A stretch of DNA of 64,000 nt from Candidatus Poribacteria bacterium (GTDB taxonomy: Bacteria; Poribacteria; WGA-4E; WGA-3G), in the NCBI GenBank assembly GCA_003635195.1, contig PYIY01000004.1, forward strand, positions 41,172-105,171, in the 5' to 3' direction. The notes beneath the pieces were generated by a model that had not been told where the DNA came from, searched no databases, and saw only the letters and a list, made by a program, of their open reading frames with translations. This document shows positions 42,571 to 50,784 of this stretch, in pieces. The position numbers and the translations under genes are program-made. Positions within the stretch are counted from its first letter, which is position 1, and each line of letters opens with the position of its first letter.

Positions 42571-42591
42571 AAGCCTAAAGGCATTGGGCTT
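42571..42591. other. Hairpin resembling an IS200/IS605-type end
   Basis: AAGCCT...GGGCTT with internal GCCTAAAGGC forms a small imperfect hairpin between the sigma and WD40 fragments, with TCAAC on both sides. It may be a scar of an IS605-like insertion. The evidence is shape only. Confidence 0.25.
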
Positions 42592-42889
42592 GTGTCAAAC
42601 AGGAATAACTGTTGAGCGTTTTGCAAGTCCAAACCTCGTGCTTCGTTCCCGTAAACATGGTGATAACGTAGAGCCACCCAGCAAACTGATTCGGATTTTT
42701 TAGCGAGGCAAGTTTTTTGTGTGCCTGCAGGAAAACATCTTGGGTAATTTCTTCAGCGATATGGAAATCTCTGATTTTCCGCCACGCGAGCGCGTGAACG
42801 CTTTTTTGGTATTTTTTAACCAAGTCGCCGAAGGCGGTTTCGTTTCCTGATAATATGTTCTGGATCAGTTCAGCATCGTCTTTTTCCAT
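42575..42889 (-). pseudogene. Truncated ECF RNA polymerase sigma factor
   Basis: Residues 1-75 match sigma-70 region 2: NILSGNETAFGDLVKKYQKS, IAEEITQDVFLQAHKKL, NPNQFAGWLYVI. Homology then stops; the expected continuation into the linker and region 4 is replaced by about 28 unrelated residues and a stop. Without region 4 it cannot recognise a -35 element. The WD40 fragment just downstream suggests both belong to one damaged locus. Many planctomycete-like bacteria encode ECF sigma factors fused to or next to WD40 proteins. Confidence 0.75.
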
Positions 42890-43032
42890 CAGAGATCTCC
42901 CACAATTAATTTAGGCTTACAATTGTGGTGACGCGATTTTACGGTAGACGGGTTGCATGATTGCCATAAATCGTAAAAAAAGGGAAATATAGGCGGCAAT
43001 TTCTGAATTGCGGATGGGTACAATTACGGCTA

Positions 43033-43980
43033 TTAATCTTCGGCTTTGATAGCGATAATAGGAATGACCGTAACAGGAAATGCGGATGGTTTGTAATTTC
43101 CATCTGGTGCTTTTTGGATCGGGAATTTGTACTGAGGATCTGTCAGCAGTTCATAGACTGCAGCATCTCCGGTTTTGACCCGTTCTCTGGTATTCAATTC
43201 CCATTCGACTTTGAGTGCTTCGTGTCGTCCTGGGAAGTCCTGGGTTCCCAATATTGATGTCAAAGCCCAGTAGATATACTCCGTAACCATGCAACTATAG
43301 TCACAGGTTTCATCGGTATAGTGGTACCACGCTTCTGCCGGATACCCACTCTTGGGGCCGTCTTTTGGCACTTGCTCGAAATATCCGCCACGTGCGGCAT
43401 CCATGCACTTCGCTATGGTGGACCCCCGTTCCTCCCCAAACACCTCGGGGTAAGCGTTGGCATAACCGTGTTGTGTAATGGGATGCAAAATTTCCTCTAA
43501 TGCGCCGTCGTAGTACCAGCTGTCGGGTGCGTTGATTTTGCCATCAACGAGGAAATCGGGTTTGGTTTCTTCGCCATACAGGTCTTGACCGAATCGATAG
43601 CCTGCCTCTGCGACCAGACCCATGTCCACCTGCCTCATCTCCGCCTCTGTTCCGGGCATAATGATGAAGACGTTTCGACTCACCAAGTGGCTGAGAACCA
43701 GTGTGTTATCAGGAACACCGTCTTCGTCATTATCGAGGTATTGTGCTAAAACGCCTGCGGCGTGAGAGAGTTTAGTTTCAGGAGTCGTTTGGCTTGCGAA
43801 GATGTGAACCCCGAAAACGTTGACGTATTTGTCGCAGTTCAGTTGTCTGAACACAGAAAGTTCGCTCAGTATCTCTACGATTTCGCTTCTCGGCGTTACT
43901 TCAATGCTTTCGATTACGTTGTCGCCAATAATTTGAGATGATGCAAGGCTCATTAAAGCAAGCATAATTCCAGCAGTCAT
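43033..43980 (-). CDS. Secreted protein of unknown family
   Basis: Start ATG 43980 has GGGGAGG upstream and a short hydrophobic signal (TAGIMLALMSLASSQ). The open frame continues upstream only through repeat sequence. The 315-residue protein includes YLDNDEDGVPDN (about residue 68), an acidic calcium-loop-like stretch, and GALEEILHPITQHGYANAYP. It also has a cysteine-bearing ETCDYSCMVTEYIYW. I do not recognise a named family. The conserved-looking His/Glu segment might be an active site, but no standard metallopeptidase motif (HExxH) is present. It stands alone between the sigma remnant and a dehydrogenase gene. Confidence 0.65.
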   Translation of the reverse strand: MTAGIMLALMSLASSQIIGDNVIESIEVTPRSEIVEILSELSVFRQLNCDKYVNVFGVHIFASQTTPETKLSHAAGVLAQYLDNDEDGVPDNTLVLSHLVSRNVFIIMPGTEAEMRQVDMGLVAEAGYRFGQDLYGEETKPDFLVDGKINAPDSWYYDGALEEILHPITQHGYANAYPEVFGEERGSTIAKCMDAARGGYFEQVPKDGPKSGYPAEAWYHYTDETCDYSCMVTEYIYWALTSILGTQDFPGRHEALKVEWELNTRERVKTGDAAVYELLTDPQYKFPIQKAPDGNYKPSAFPVTVIPIIAIKAED

Positions 43981-44153
43981 AGTTTTCCTCCCCTTCACAT
44001 GTAGACGTAAAAAGGGGGAATTTCCATTCTTTAAACCCCCTAAATCCCCTATAAGAAATCCGCAGAAACACCCTATCAAAGACCCCCAGCAAAAACACCC
44101 CCCTTATCAGGGGTAGCGGACTTTGAGAGGGAATGCGTAAGTCCTAATCAAGG
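43981..44153. repeat. Repeat-rich spacer with a GCGTAAGTCC terminus
   Basis: Contains CCCCCTAAATCCCC, CAGCAAAAACACCCCCC, TTATCAGGGG and GCGTAAGTCC (44135-44144). These are the same ingredients as the 29.7 kb MITE-like element, but the matching left terminus is not clear. No gene. Confidence 0.5.
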
Positions 44154-45185
44154 TTATGCGAAGCGAACGCCTAACTTTACATTTTCACCTGGGGCAGTTG
44201 CGATCTTCGGATACTCGTCTAACAGATCGTCGAAATCGACAACAGGATAAATCACAGGTTCAGATTTCAAACTGCCATCATAAAGGAGCCGCAAACTGAT
44301 TTCAAAGAGTCTGCCTTCATTCCAATTTGGGTATTCGGGGTTCGGTTCGCTACAGGCGCGTGAGAAGATAATCGTTGGTCGATTGAAATGCGCTTCGGCA
44401 CCGAGATCTAATCCTGCTGGATAGATACCGGGCCATGCGCCAGCGACAACCGTTCCTAAATACGTCACGCCGCGGATCGCCGCTTGTAGTGCCGTATGAT
44501 GGCCGCTGTATTCGATACAAACATCAGCCCCCCGTTTGTTGGTAGCCTTTTTAATCTCCAAACCGGCATCTTCTGTTGAAGGGTCAATGACCCTATCAGC
44601 CCCACATTCAAGTGCCACATTGCGGCGTAACTCAAGCGGATCAACACCAATTACAGGGTAGGCACCCGCCAACTTCGCAAGCTGCAGTGCCATGAGTCCA
44701 ATACCACCGAGCCCAAAGACTGCCACGGCATCACCAATGCGCACGTGGCCGTCGCGCACTGCACCGAGGGCGAAATCCGTTGGATCCAGACAGACGGCTG
44801 CCTGCCAAGGCACACCCTCCGGCAGTTTACGGACACCTGCTGCGCCCCAAACATTTTCCTCGCGAAAGGAACTGTGCCGAAAAACGCGCTCGCCGACCTC
44901 AAATTCGGTAACGTCCGCCCCAATCTCGGTTACTTCACCGACACACATGTTCCCAAGTCCTGAAGGATAGTGCACCATTCCGGAGGTGTTTGCTTGAAAG
45001 ACCTTATATTCTCCATCGTAGCCACCGCGTGGGCCTGCATAGCCCTTATACGATGCCATCTCTGAACCGTGTTTGGCTGCACCAAACTGGCTCTTGACCC
45101 GAATTTCATTGGCTTGCAAGGGTTGGCTTTCATATTCTCGGAAAGCGACCTGTTCCTGCGCCGGTGCAATGAGTTCTCTTGGCAT
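44154..45185 (-). CDS. Medium-chain zinc-type alcohol/polyol dehydrogenase homolog
   Basis: The 343-residue protein has a GroES-like N-terminal half and a Rossmann C-terminal half with the NAD loop GLGGIGLMALQLAKLAG (about 158-175). The substrate is probably a secondary alcohol or threonine-like compound. The usual first catalytic zinc cysteine is not visible: the aligned segment reads AAKHGSEMASYKGY. The zinc site may therefore be altered or lost. HSSFREENVWGA replaces the typical structural-zinc lobe. It lies 30 bases downstream of a serine hydrolase gene on the same strand, and co-transcription is likely. Confidence 0.82.
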   Translation of the reverse strand: MPRELIAPAQEQVAFREYESQPLQANEIRVKSQFGAAKHGSEMASYKGYAGPRGGYDGEYKVFQANTSGMVHYPSGLGNMCVGEVTEIGADVTEFEVGERVFRHSSFREENVWGAAGVRKLPEGVPWQAAVCLDPTDFALGAVRDGHVRIGDAVAVFGLGGIGLMALQLAKLAGAYPVIGVDPLELRRNVALECGADRVIDPSTEDAGLEIKKATNKRGADVCIEYSGHHTALQAAIRGVTYLGTVVAGAWPGIYPAGLDLGAEAHFNRPTIIFSRACSEPNPEYPNWNEGRLFEISLRLLYDGSLKSEPVIYPVVDFDDLLDEYPKIATAPGENVKLGVRFA

Positions 45186-45215
45186 ATCAGTTAATTTCCT
45201 TTTTTAATTTCCTTT

Positions 45216-46496
45216 TCAGTCGGTGATCGCTTGGTAGCTGAGGATGCGAATTCTCTCCGCGAGGGCCCCGGCACCCGGATGTAATTGAGCCATAAAGATA
45301 CCGATCATCTGTTCTTGAGGGTCGATAAAGAAACTGGTATAGAAGAAACCGCCGCCGCTATACGTCCCTACGGAACCGAGTTGCTTAAGGTTTGATTTGC
45401 CGAGAGCAATACCAAAACCGAATCCGACTCCGTAGTCAACACCCATCTCATCAAGCTGATGCGTCGTCATCAACTCAACAGTTTTCCGACTCAACAATCG
45501 GACACCGTCAAGTTCTCCGTTGTTGAGTATCATCTGTGCGAAACGGACATAATCAGGGGCAGTAGAGACTAACCCGGCACCGCCAGAGAAATAGGTTTGT
45601 GGACCGTTGTATGGATAGTCAGTTGAGTAAATCACGGAACCTTGTACTGTCGGCTCTTTGGATTTTCGCATGATCGGACCATCCCCGGTTCGTTCGTACA
45701 CTGTTGCCATCCGTTCGCGTTTCGCTTCCGGGATAAAAAAGTGTGTATCTGTCATACCGAGCGGTTTGAAAATACGTTCAGCGAAAAACTGATCAAGCGG
45801 CATACCTGATACGACTTCAACGAGGTAACCGAGGACATCTATGGATAGACCGTACTCGACTTTTTCACCCGGTTGATGCAACAACGGGATCGTCGCCAAC
45901 ACTTTCATCTTTTCAGCAAGCGTGCTCTCGTCCTGCAGAAGTCCGTGGGTGATACCGGCATCGTTGTACAGCGGCCCGAGTCGTTCATTCCAGTGATACG
46001 TCAAACCAGATGTATGGGTGAGCAGGTTCCAGATGGTAATCTGCCGTGTTGCGGGTACAGCGGATGCGGAATCTTCAGCATCTTCCGGCGGCAATACGTG
46101 CATTTCCTTGAACGCTGGAATGAACTTTGAGACGGGTTCATGCAACAGAAAATGCCCTTCTTCATAAAGCATCATTATAGCGGCACTCGTGATCTGTTTC
46201 GTCATTGATGCAATACGGAACATGGTATCGGGTGCCATCGGTTTTTCTGCTTCAACATCCATCATACCGTGAGCTCCGAGATACGCGATCTTTCCGTACC
46301 TCGCAATCAGTATAACGCCGCCAGCGATTTTCTGTTGAGCGATGTGCTTTTCCATCATTTTATCAATTCTTGCGAGCCTTTCGGTAGAAAGCCCAACTGC
46401 TTCAGGCTCCACCACCGGGAGCTCATGACTGAAAGCAGATACCGTCAGAATCAACAAGAACGCGATGTACACTAAAATTCTGTCAGTTTTTTTCAT
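45216..46496 (-). CDS. Serine hydrolase, class C beta-lactamase/esterase family
   Basis: The 426-residue protein starts at ATG 46496, giving a signal peptide (KKTDRILVYIAFLLILTVSAFS). The catalytic SxxK is SMTK (Ser97, Lys100). The second motif is VEYGLSIDVLG (Tyr-Gly where many have Tyr-Ser-Asn), and GGAGLVSTAPDYVRFAQMIL and GTYSGGGFFYTSFF follow near the end. Such proteins hydrolyse esters or D-amino-acid peptides rather than antibiotics in environmental bacteria. Twenty-nine codons of open frame upstream lack a signal peptide and are excluded. It precedes the dehydrogenase gene. Confidence 0.88.
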   Translation of the reverse strand: MKKTDRILVYIAFLLILTVSAFSHELPVVEPEAVGLSTERLARIDKMMEKHIAQQKIAGGVILIARYGKIAYLGAHGMMDVEAEKPMAPDTMFRIASMTKQITSAAIMMLYEEGHFLLHEPVSKFIPAFKEMHVLPPEDAEDSASAVPATRQITIWNLLTHTSGLTYHWNERLGPLYNDAGITHGLLQDESTLAEKMKVLATIPLLHQPGEKVEYGLSIDVLGYLVEVVSGMPLDQFFAERIFKPLGMTDTHFFIPEAKRERMATVYERTGDGPIMRKSKEPTVQGSVIYSTDYPYNGPQTYFSGGAGLVSTAPDYVRFAQMILNNGELDGVRLLSRKTVELMTTHQLDEMGVDYGVGFGFGIALGKSNLKQLGSVGTYSGGGFFYTSFFIDPQEQMIGIFMAQLHPGAGALAERIRILSYQAITD

Positions 46497-46707
46497 CAAA
46501 GTCCCTTTAAGATAACCCAAGTTGCTATTTACACATTTTGGGGCGGCACAATCTAAGCAATTTTCAGTATTAAATTTGCACATTGTATGTCGCTAACGGG
46601 CGGGGAAACCCCGCCCCTACGGGGTTCGTGCCCGATAGAAAATCGGAATTTATTGTGTTTTAAGTTATGCTTTAGGTAAATCTATTTCCTAAGGAGCATT
46701 TCTTGTA
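46497..46707. repeat. Spacer with AACCCAAGTTGCTA end, GGCACAATCTAA copy and GC palindrome
   Basis: AACCCAAGTTGCTA (46514-46527) is a repeat end also seen at 42.3 and 58.7-58.8 kb. GGCACAATCTAA (46545-46556) recurs at 48151-48162, beyond the transposase. GGGCGGGGAAACCCCGCCC (46598-46616) is a perfect palindrome with eight-base arms. No gene. Confidence 0.6.
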
Positions 46708-47253
46708 ATGATTTACGCAAAACTTGCCGATGCCTCAGCACTTCAGCGTCTTGATGCTGCGCTTTGCGAAGCAACGAAACCCAAATGGTATCAGCGTTTA
46801 TTGATCATCAAACTTTCTGCTACCGAGAAGATGTCAGTGCCGCAACTCGCAAAGATGTTCAATCTTTCGGCTGACAGTGTTCGGAGCTATATTCATAAGT
46901 ATAACACCTCGGGTTTAGATGCGCTGATGCCCAAGAGTCCACCCGGCTGTCGGGGTAAAATCACGCACTTTAGTAAATCCGACTGGCATGAGCTGCTTGA
47001 GCAAACCCCGAATCAACACGAGAAACTTCAGACCGACTCTCGGCAATGGACGCTTGAACTTATCAGTGCTTATCTCAAAGCGTATCATGCGATTTCAGTC
47101 ACGCCCCCTGCGATTCATCTCGCCTTACGGCGGGTTGGCTATCGAACGGGTCGCAGCAAACTCCGTGTGGGGAGTCCGGATCCCGAGTATCAGACCAAAC
47201 GCCATCAGCTTGAGGAACTTATCTCTTTGCCAAGCGGGACAATTGACGCATAA
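46708..47253 (+). CDS. IS630-type transposase, N-terminal frame
   Basis: The 181-residue frame carries the DNA-binding part: a helix-turn-helix (MSVPQLAKMFNLSADSVRSY, residues about 51-70), then KYNTSGLDALMPKSPPG and a second winged-helix segment ending RVGYRTGRSKLRV. It stops at 47253 just after LEELISLPSGTIDA. The homologous protein continues one base ahead in the next frame. AAGGAG before ATG 46708 supports the start. Alone it lacks catalytic residues. Confidence 0.8.
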   Translation: MIYAKLADASALQRLDAALCEATKPKWYQRLLIIKLSATEKMSVPQLAKMFNLSADSVRSYIHKYNTSGLDALMPKSPPGCRGKITHFSKSDWHELLEQTPNQHEKLQTDSRQWTLELISAYLKAYHAISVTPPAIHLALRRVGYRTGRSKLRVGSPDPEYQTKRHQLEELISLPSGTIDA

Positions 47254-47878
47254 GGCGACTGAGTTGATTGTCCCAGATACCCAACTTCGGCGTTTAGATC
47301 TGTCGCCACCGGAGAATAACCAAAAGCCAGCGCGCTTGTTTTTCTTTGACGAAGCGAATGTGTCTTGGTGTCCGAAGACTGGACGCGTCTATCGCCAAGA
47401 AGGCTGTGAATATAAGGTCGAGACACCCGGCAAGAACCAACGGAAATATCTCATCGGCTCCTTAGAATATCCGACAGGCGATGGCTTGTATGAAATCTAT
47501 GCCAATAAAACACATCTTCAGATGAAAACGCATTGGCAAAATCTCATGGATATGTATCCTGATGAGTTGCTGTTTATCGTCCGCGACAATGTTTCAAGTC
47601 ATACGACAGCAAAGTTAGACGGTTTCCTGACGGATCACAAAGACCGATTACGTTTAGTGCCGATGCCGACTTATTCTCCTCATCTGAATCTTATTGAACG
47701 CTTATGGCATCTAATGCGAGACCAAATCAACAGAAGTTATTTCTTCGAGAGTTTCACTGAGCTTTGTGAAGCCGTTATGGGTTGGCTCGATAGATTACCT
47801 TTTTCGAGATTCCGATCTCTGATGGGAATTCATGAAACCCAACAACTCAACTTAGAAAAATGTGAAATCTATATTTAA
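47209..47878 (+). CDS. IS630-type transposase, catalytic frame (+1)
   Basis: The DDE catalytic region: Asp in LFFFDEANVSW, Asp in FIVRDNVSSHTT and Glu in PHLNLIERLWHLMRD, spaced as in IS630. The frame is +1 relative to the upstream part and overlaps it around 47209-47253. Homology suggests the crossover lies near LISL/CQAG at about 47229-47231. Either programmed frameshifting, known for some IS630 members, or a disabling indel would explain it. No independent start codon near the crossover is convincing. Confidence 0.75.
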
Positions 47879-47930
47879 TATTGCTTAAATGAAGTTTAAG
47901 AATTTAATCGGGTAATTTTTTCCGATGTCC

Positions 47931-48080
47931 GGTGCGGTTGATGAAGATTAATTTTTTCATTCGGTAATGTTGGAACGTGCGATGAATCGCACTACTACGA
48001 ACCCGACCGTTTGTAGTAGGGAAACCATTTATTGCCCGTTTATTACCGAAATATTTTCTTAAACTTCATCAAACCGCACC
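47931..48080. repeat. 150-base MITE-like inverted-repeat element
   Basis: GGTGCGGTTGATGAAG with a following TTCGGTAAT pairs with ATTACCGAA and CTTCATCAAACCGCACC, giving imperfect terminal inverted repeats of about 38 bases. The centre is GC-mixed and non-coding. It lies just downstream of the IS630 element. GGTGCGGTT/AACCGCACC ends also occur at 40.19, 54.42 and 61.67 kb. Confidence 0.65.
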
Positions 48081-48196
48081 TACCGGGTCTGAGGGAAAAT
48101 CGGAATTACTGATTTAAACAATTAAACTTCATTTAGGCTGCGTCCCAAGAGGCACAATCTAACAGATTATGCTACAAAGATAGCAACTTACTTCTT
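48081..48196. other. Gap downstream of DUF1501 gene
   Basis: Contains AAAATCGGAATT (also at 46.64 kb) and the second GGCACAATCTAA copy (48151-48162). No gene or clear terminator is seen. Confidence 0.4.
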
Positions 48197-49636
48197 TTAA
48201 GCCAAGATGTCGCGGACGACGTGTCCGTGGACATCTGTGAGACGGAAATCCCGACCTTGGAAGCGGTAGACGAGTTTTTCGTGGTTAATTCCGAAGAGGT
48301 GCAGCATCGTGGCGTGGAAGTCGTGGACATGCACGATATTTTCAACGGCGTTATATCCCAACTCATCGGTGTTGCCGTAACTGATGCCACCTTTGACACC
48401 CCCACCTGCCATCCACATGGAGAATCCTTGAATATGATGGTCGCGTCCGGTGCCTTGTGCCATTGGTGTCCGCCCAAACTCACCGCCCCAGATGACTAAG
48501 GTTTCATCCAACATGCCGCGCTGCTTCAGATCGTTGACGAGCGCAGCGGTTGCTTTATCGATATACCCCGCGGTTGTCTTGATAGCGTTCTCAATACCGC
48601 CGTGATGGTCCCACCCGCGGTGGTAGAGTTGGATAAACCGGACACCGCGTTCGGCTAACCGCCGTGCGAGCAGACAGTTTGATGCGTAGGAACCGTCCCC
48701 TGGTTTCGCGCCGTACATATCGAGAATGTGCTGGGGTTCTTTGGAAATATCGGTCAACTCAGGGACACTCGTCTGCATTCGGAACGCCATTTCATATTGA
48801 CTGATACGCGTTGAAATTGCGGGGTCATCAACGGTTTCATCAAGCATATCGTTCAATGATTGCACGGCATCTACAACATCGCGCTGTTGTTCGGTGTTCA
48901 CGCCGTCAGGGTTGGTAACATAGTGAACGGGGTCGCCGGTTGAATGGAACTGGACCCCTTGAAACTGACCGGGGAGGAACCCACTATGCCACTGCCGTGT
49001 TGCGATCGGTTGATCTTGCCCGCCACCCGAAGAGATGAGGACGACATAGCCTGGTAAGTTTTCGTTTTCACTACCAAGTCCGTAGAGCAGCCACGACCCC
49101 ATACTCGGTCTACCGGCGATTGCGGTGCCAGTGTTCATGAAGGTATGTGCCGGATCGTGATTAATTTGCTCGGTTTTCAGAGAGCGGACGATACAAATAT
49201 CATCAGCAAGACTTCCGATGTGTGGAAACGCTGTACTCATCTCCTGCCCGGATTCACCCCACTTTTTAAATTCGTGTGTGGGACCTAAGCATTTGAGTCT
49301 GTTTGCTTGTCCTTGAAGTTGCGCAATTGGCTGCCCTTCAGTGAAAGACTTTGGCATCGGTTGCCCGTGCAATTCTGCCAGTTTTGGTTTGTAGTCCAAG
49401 GTCTCCAAATGCGAGGGACCGCCCGCCATGCAGAGATGGATAATGGTTTTCGCCTTGGGTGGCACATGGGGTTCAGTAATAATTCCTGGCCATCTCTCAA
49501 TCTCCGTTGCAGCATTGATAATTGATGGACTCAGTAAAGATGCGAGTGCGAGGGATCCGACACTCCGCACTGTTTTTCCGAGAAACGTGCGCCTCGTCAG
49601 GCGAAGATTGGTTTCTTCGTGAATATTTATAGCCAT
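48197..49636 (-). CDS. DUF1501 protein (Tat-exported, sulfatase-like fold)
   Basis: The 479-residue protein starts at ATG 49636 (AGGAGG eight bases upstream). A twin-arginine signal LTRRTFLGK at about residues 13-21 and a hydrophobic stretch follow, so a folded protein is probably exported. DUF1501 features include IIHLCMAGGPSHLETLDYKP, LEPQ-like SCLLARRLAERGVRFIQLYHRGWDHHG in pieces, and WGGEFGRTPMAQG, and RDHHIQGFSMWMAGGGVKGG in pieces. The family is related to alkaline phosphatase/sulfatase folds and is typically paired with DUF1549/DUF1553 proteins, as here (50785-53880). The biochemical role of the pair is unproven. Confidence 0.9.
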   Translation of the reverse strand: MAINIHEETNLRLTRRTFLGKTVRSVGSLALASLLSPSIINAATEIERWPGIITEPHVPPKAKTIIHLCMAGGPSHLETLDYKPKLAELHGQPMPKSFTEGQPIAQLQGQANRLKCLGPTHEFKKWGESGQEMSTAFPHIGSLADDICIVRSLKTEQINHDPAHTFMNTGTAIAGRPSMGSWLLYGLGSENENLPGYVVLISSGGGQDQPIATRQWHSGFLPGQFQGVQFHSTGDPVHYVTNPDGVNTEQQRDVVDAVQSLNDMLDETVDDPAISTRISQYEMAFRMQTSVPELTDISKEPQHILDMYGAKPGDGSYASNCLLARRLAERGVRFIQLYHRGWDHHGGIENAIKTTAGYIDKATAALVNDLKQRGMLDETLVIWGGEFGRTPMAQGTGRDHHIQGFSMWMAGGGVKGGISYGNTDELGYNAVENIVHVHDFHATMLHLFGINHEKLVYRFQGRDFRLTDVHGHVVRDILA

Positions 49637-49701
49637 ACCTGATACCTCCTGTTCACTCAGATCGTCTGTGTTCAATTAGATTTCTCGTAATAGACTTAGC
49701 A

Positions 49702-50250
49702 TTACTTTTTACTTATAAAACCTCTGTTAACAAAGCGGACTATGAAGTAGACTAACCAAGTCAGTCCAAATATAGTGAAAAAAGTCACCAAAAAAGTTTC
49801 CTTGGAGTGATATTTATTGAGTTCTACTGCTACATTAAAGATTCCAGCTAAAACGCCAAATAGAATCGATAATACAAATGTCACTCTTCCCGCCAAATTT
49901 CTTATGATATAATTTAAAACGAAGTAGACGAACCAAATCAGCCCAAATACAATGAAAAAAGTCACCAAAAATCTATCAATGGAATGATGGTCCCGGGGTT
50001 CTGCATTAACCATTCCGGCACAAAAGCCAAATAGAATCGATAAAACGAGTGTTAGTCTGAAAAATCCTTTTTTCCAATTGATGGACTTAATTTGTTCTTG
50101 CATCTCCTCGTCAGATTTAGCATCCTTACTCGTAAACCCTCGGACGAAAGAACCGAAAAGGGGCGAGCGCAGGGGAGCCATAACCACAACAAGGACACAA
50201 AACACCAAAATCACAATTACAAGTACGCCACCCAAAAGTGAAAGAGCCAT
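49702..50250 (-). CDS. Membrane protein with an internal duplication
   Basis: The 182-residue protein begins at ATG 50250 with GGAG six bases upstream (GTG 50253 is adjacent). A first helix (about 4-27) is followed by a charged loop. Two homologous segments of about 50 residues follow, LVLSILFGFCAGMVNAEP...FLVTFFIVFGLIWFVYFVLN and FVLSILFGVLAGIFNVAV...FLVTFFTIFGLTWLVYFIVR, each holding two helices. Five helices in total. I do not recognise a family. It lies between the DUF1501 gene and a retropepsin-like gene on the same strand, possibly inserted into the DUF1501/DUF1549 operon. Confidence 0.6.
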   Translation of the reverse strand: MALSLLGGVLVIVILVFCVLVVVMAPLRSPLFGSFVRGFTSKDAKSDEEMQEQIKSINWKKGFFRLTLVLSILFGFCAGMVNAEPRDHHSIDRFLVTFFIVFGLIWFVYFVLNYIIRNLAGRVTFVLSILFGVLAGIFNVAVELNKYHSKETFLVTFFTIFGLTWLVYFIVRFVNRGFISKK

Positions 50251-50289
50251 CACAAACTCCTTCTTACAAACGAATTTTTCGCTAAATCA

Positions 50290-50703
50290 TCAGAGGATCC
50301 TTATCCTCCATTCCCCGCCATGTGCGGGATTATAAATTAATCCTCTTTTCATATCCACACAGAGGTCAAGAGCTTCTAAGATCATGTGTCCAACGAGGAC
50401 CGGCATCCCTTCAGGAAGGTCTGTTACCCGGATAGAGTCGCTGCGTTGGAGAACGGTATATTCCACCTCCGAATAAATGACGCGTTCTACCATACCGTTG
50501 GCGTTTTCTGCTTGAACCCTTCTGAGCGGCGTAAGTCCGAGTTGTTCAATGAGGGGTATGGGTAAACAAAGTCCTGTGGCACCGGTATCAACGAGTGCGT
50601 CTTCGACGGTCAGTCGTCGAATATCTTCCAAGTTCATAACCCCTGCTCTTGCCAAAATCAGATCGCTTTGATTCGCGAGTTCTATTCGCGTTGTCTGTTC
50701 CAT
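50290..50703 (-). CDS. Retropepsin-like aspartic protease family protein
   Basis: The 137-residue protein has the catalytic motif DALVDTGATGLCLP (Asp39-Thr-Gly-Ala). It also has the flap-like VERVIYSEVEYTVL and a GMPVLVGHMILEALDLCVD segment matching the hydrophobic-Gly end of the single-domain clan AA fold. These small bacterial proteins work as dimers; the substrate is unknown. There is no signal peptide, so it is cytoplasmic. AGGA lies nine bases before ATG 50703. It sits between a membrane protein gene and the DUF1549/DUF1553 gene. Confidence 0.82.
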   Translation of the reverse strand: MEQTTRIELANQSDLILARAGVMNLEDIRRLTVEDALVDTGATGLCLPIPLIEQLGLTPLRRVQAENANGMVERVIYSEVEYTVLQRSDSIRVTDLPEGMPVLVGHMILEALDLCVDMKRGLIYNPAHGGEWRIRIL

Positions 50704-50784
50704 TTGTGATTTCCTATATTCGCTTAAATTGCATAATTAAAAGGGAGTTGAAAACCGCGCCCACTGAACCTGAACGATCCACGA

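Larger units (their letters stand above)
46708..47878 (+). mobile_element. IS630-type insertion sequence (transposase part)
   Basis: The two overlapping reading frames together encode an IS630/Tc1-mariner-type transposase of about 390 residues. The element ends are not certain: no clean terminal inverted repeats were found by eye. A 12-base direct repeat GGCACAATCTAA lies 152 bases before and 273 bases after the coding part. That is unlike the TA duplication expected of this family. Confidence 0.75.

Noticed and set aside
43981..44079. N-terminal extension of the secreted protein to codon 44079
   Set aside because: The extension is encoded by repeat-element sequence, has no Shine-Dalgarno, and would bury the signal peptide; ATG 43980 has a strong ribosome-binding site.
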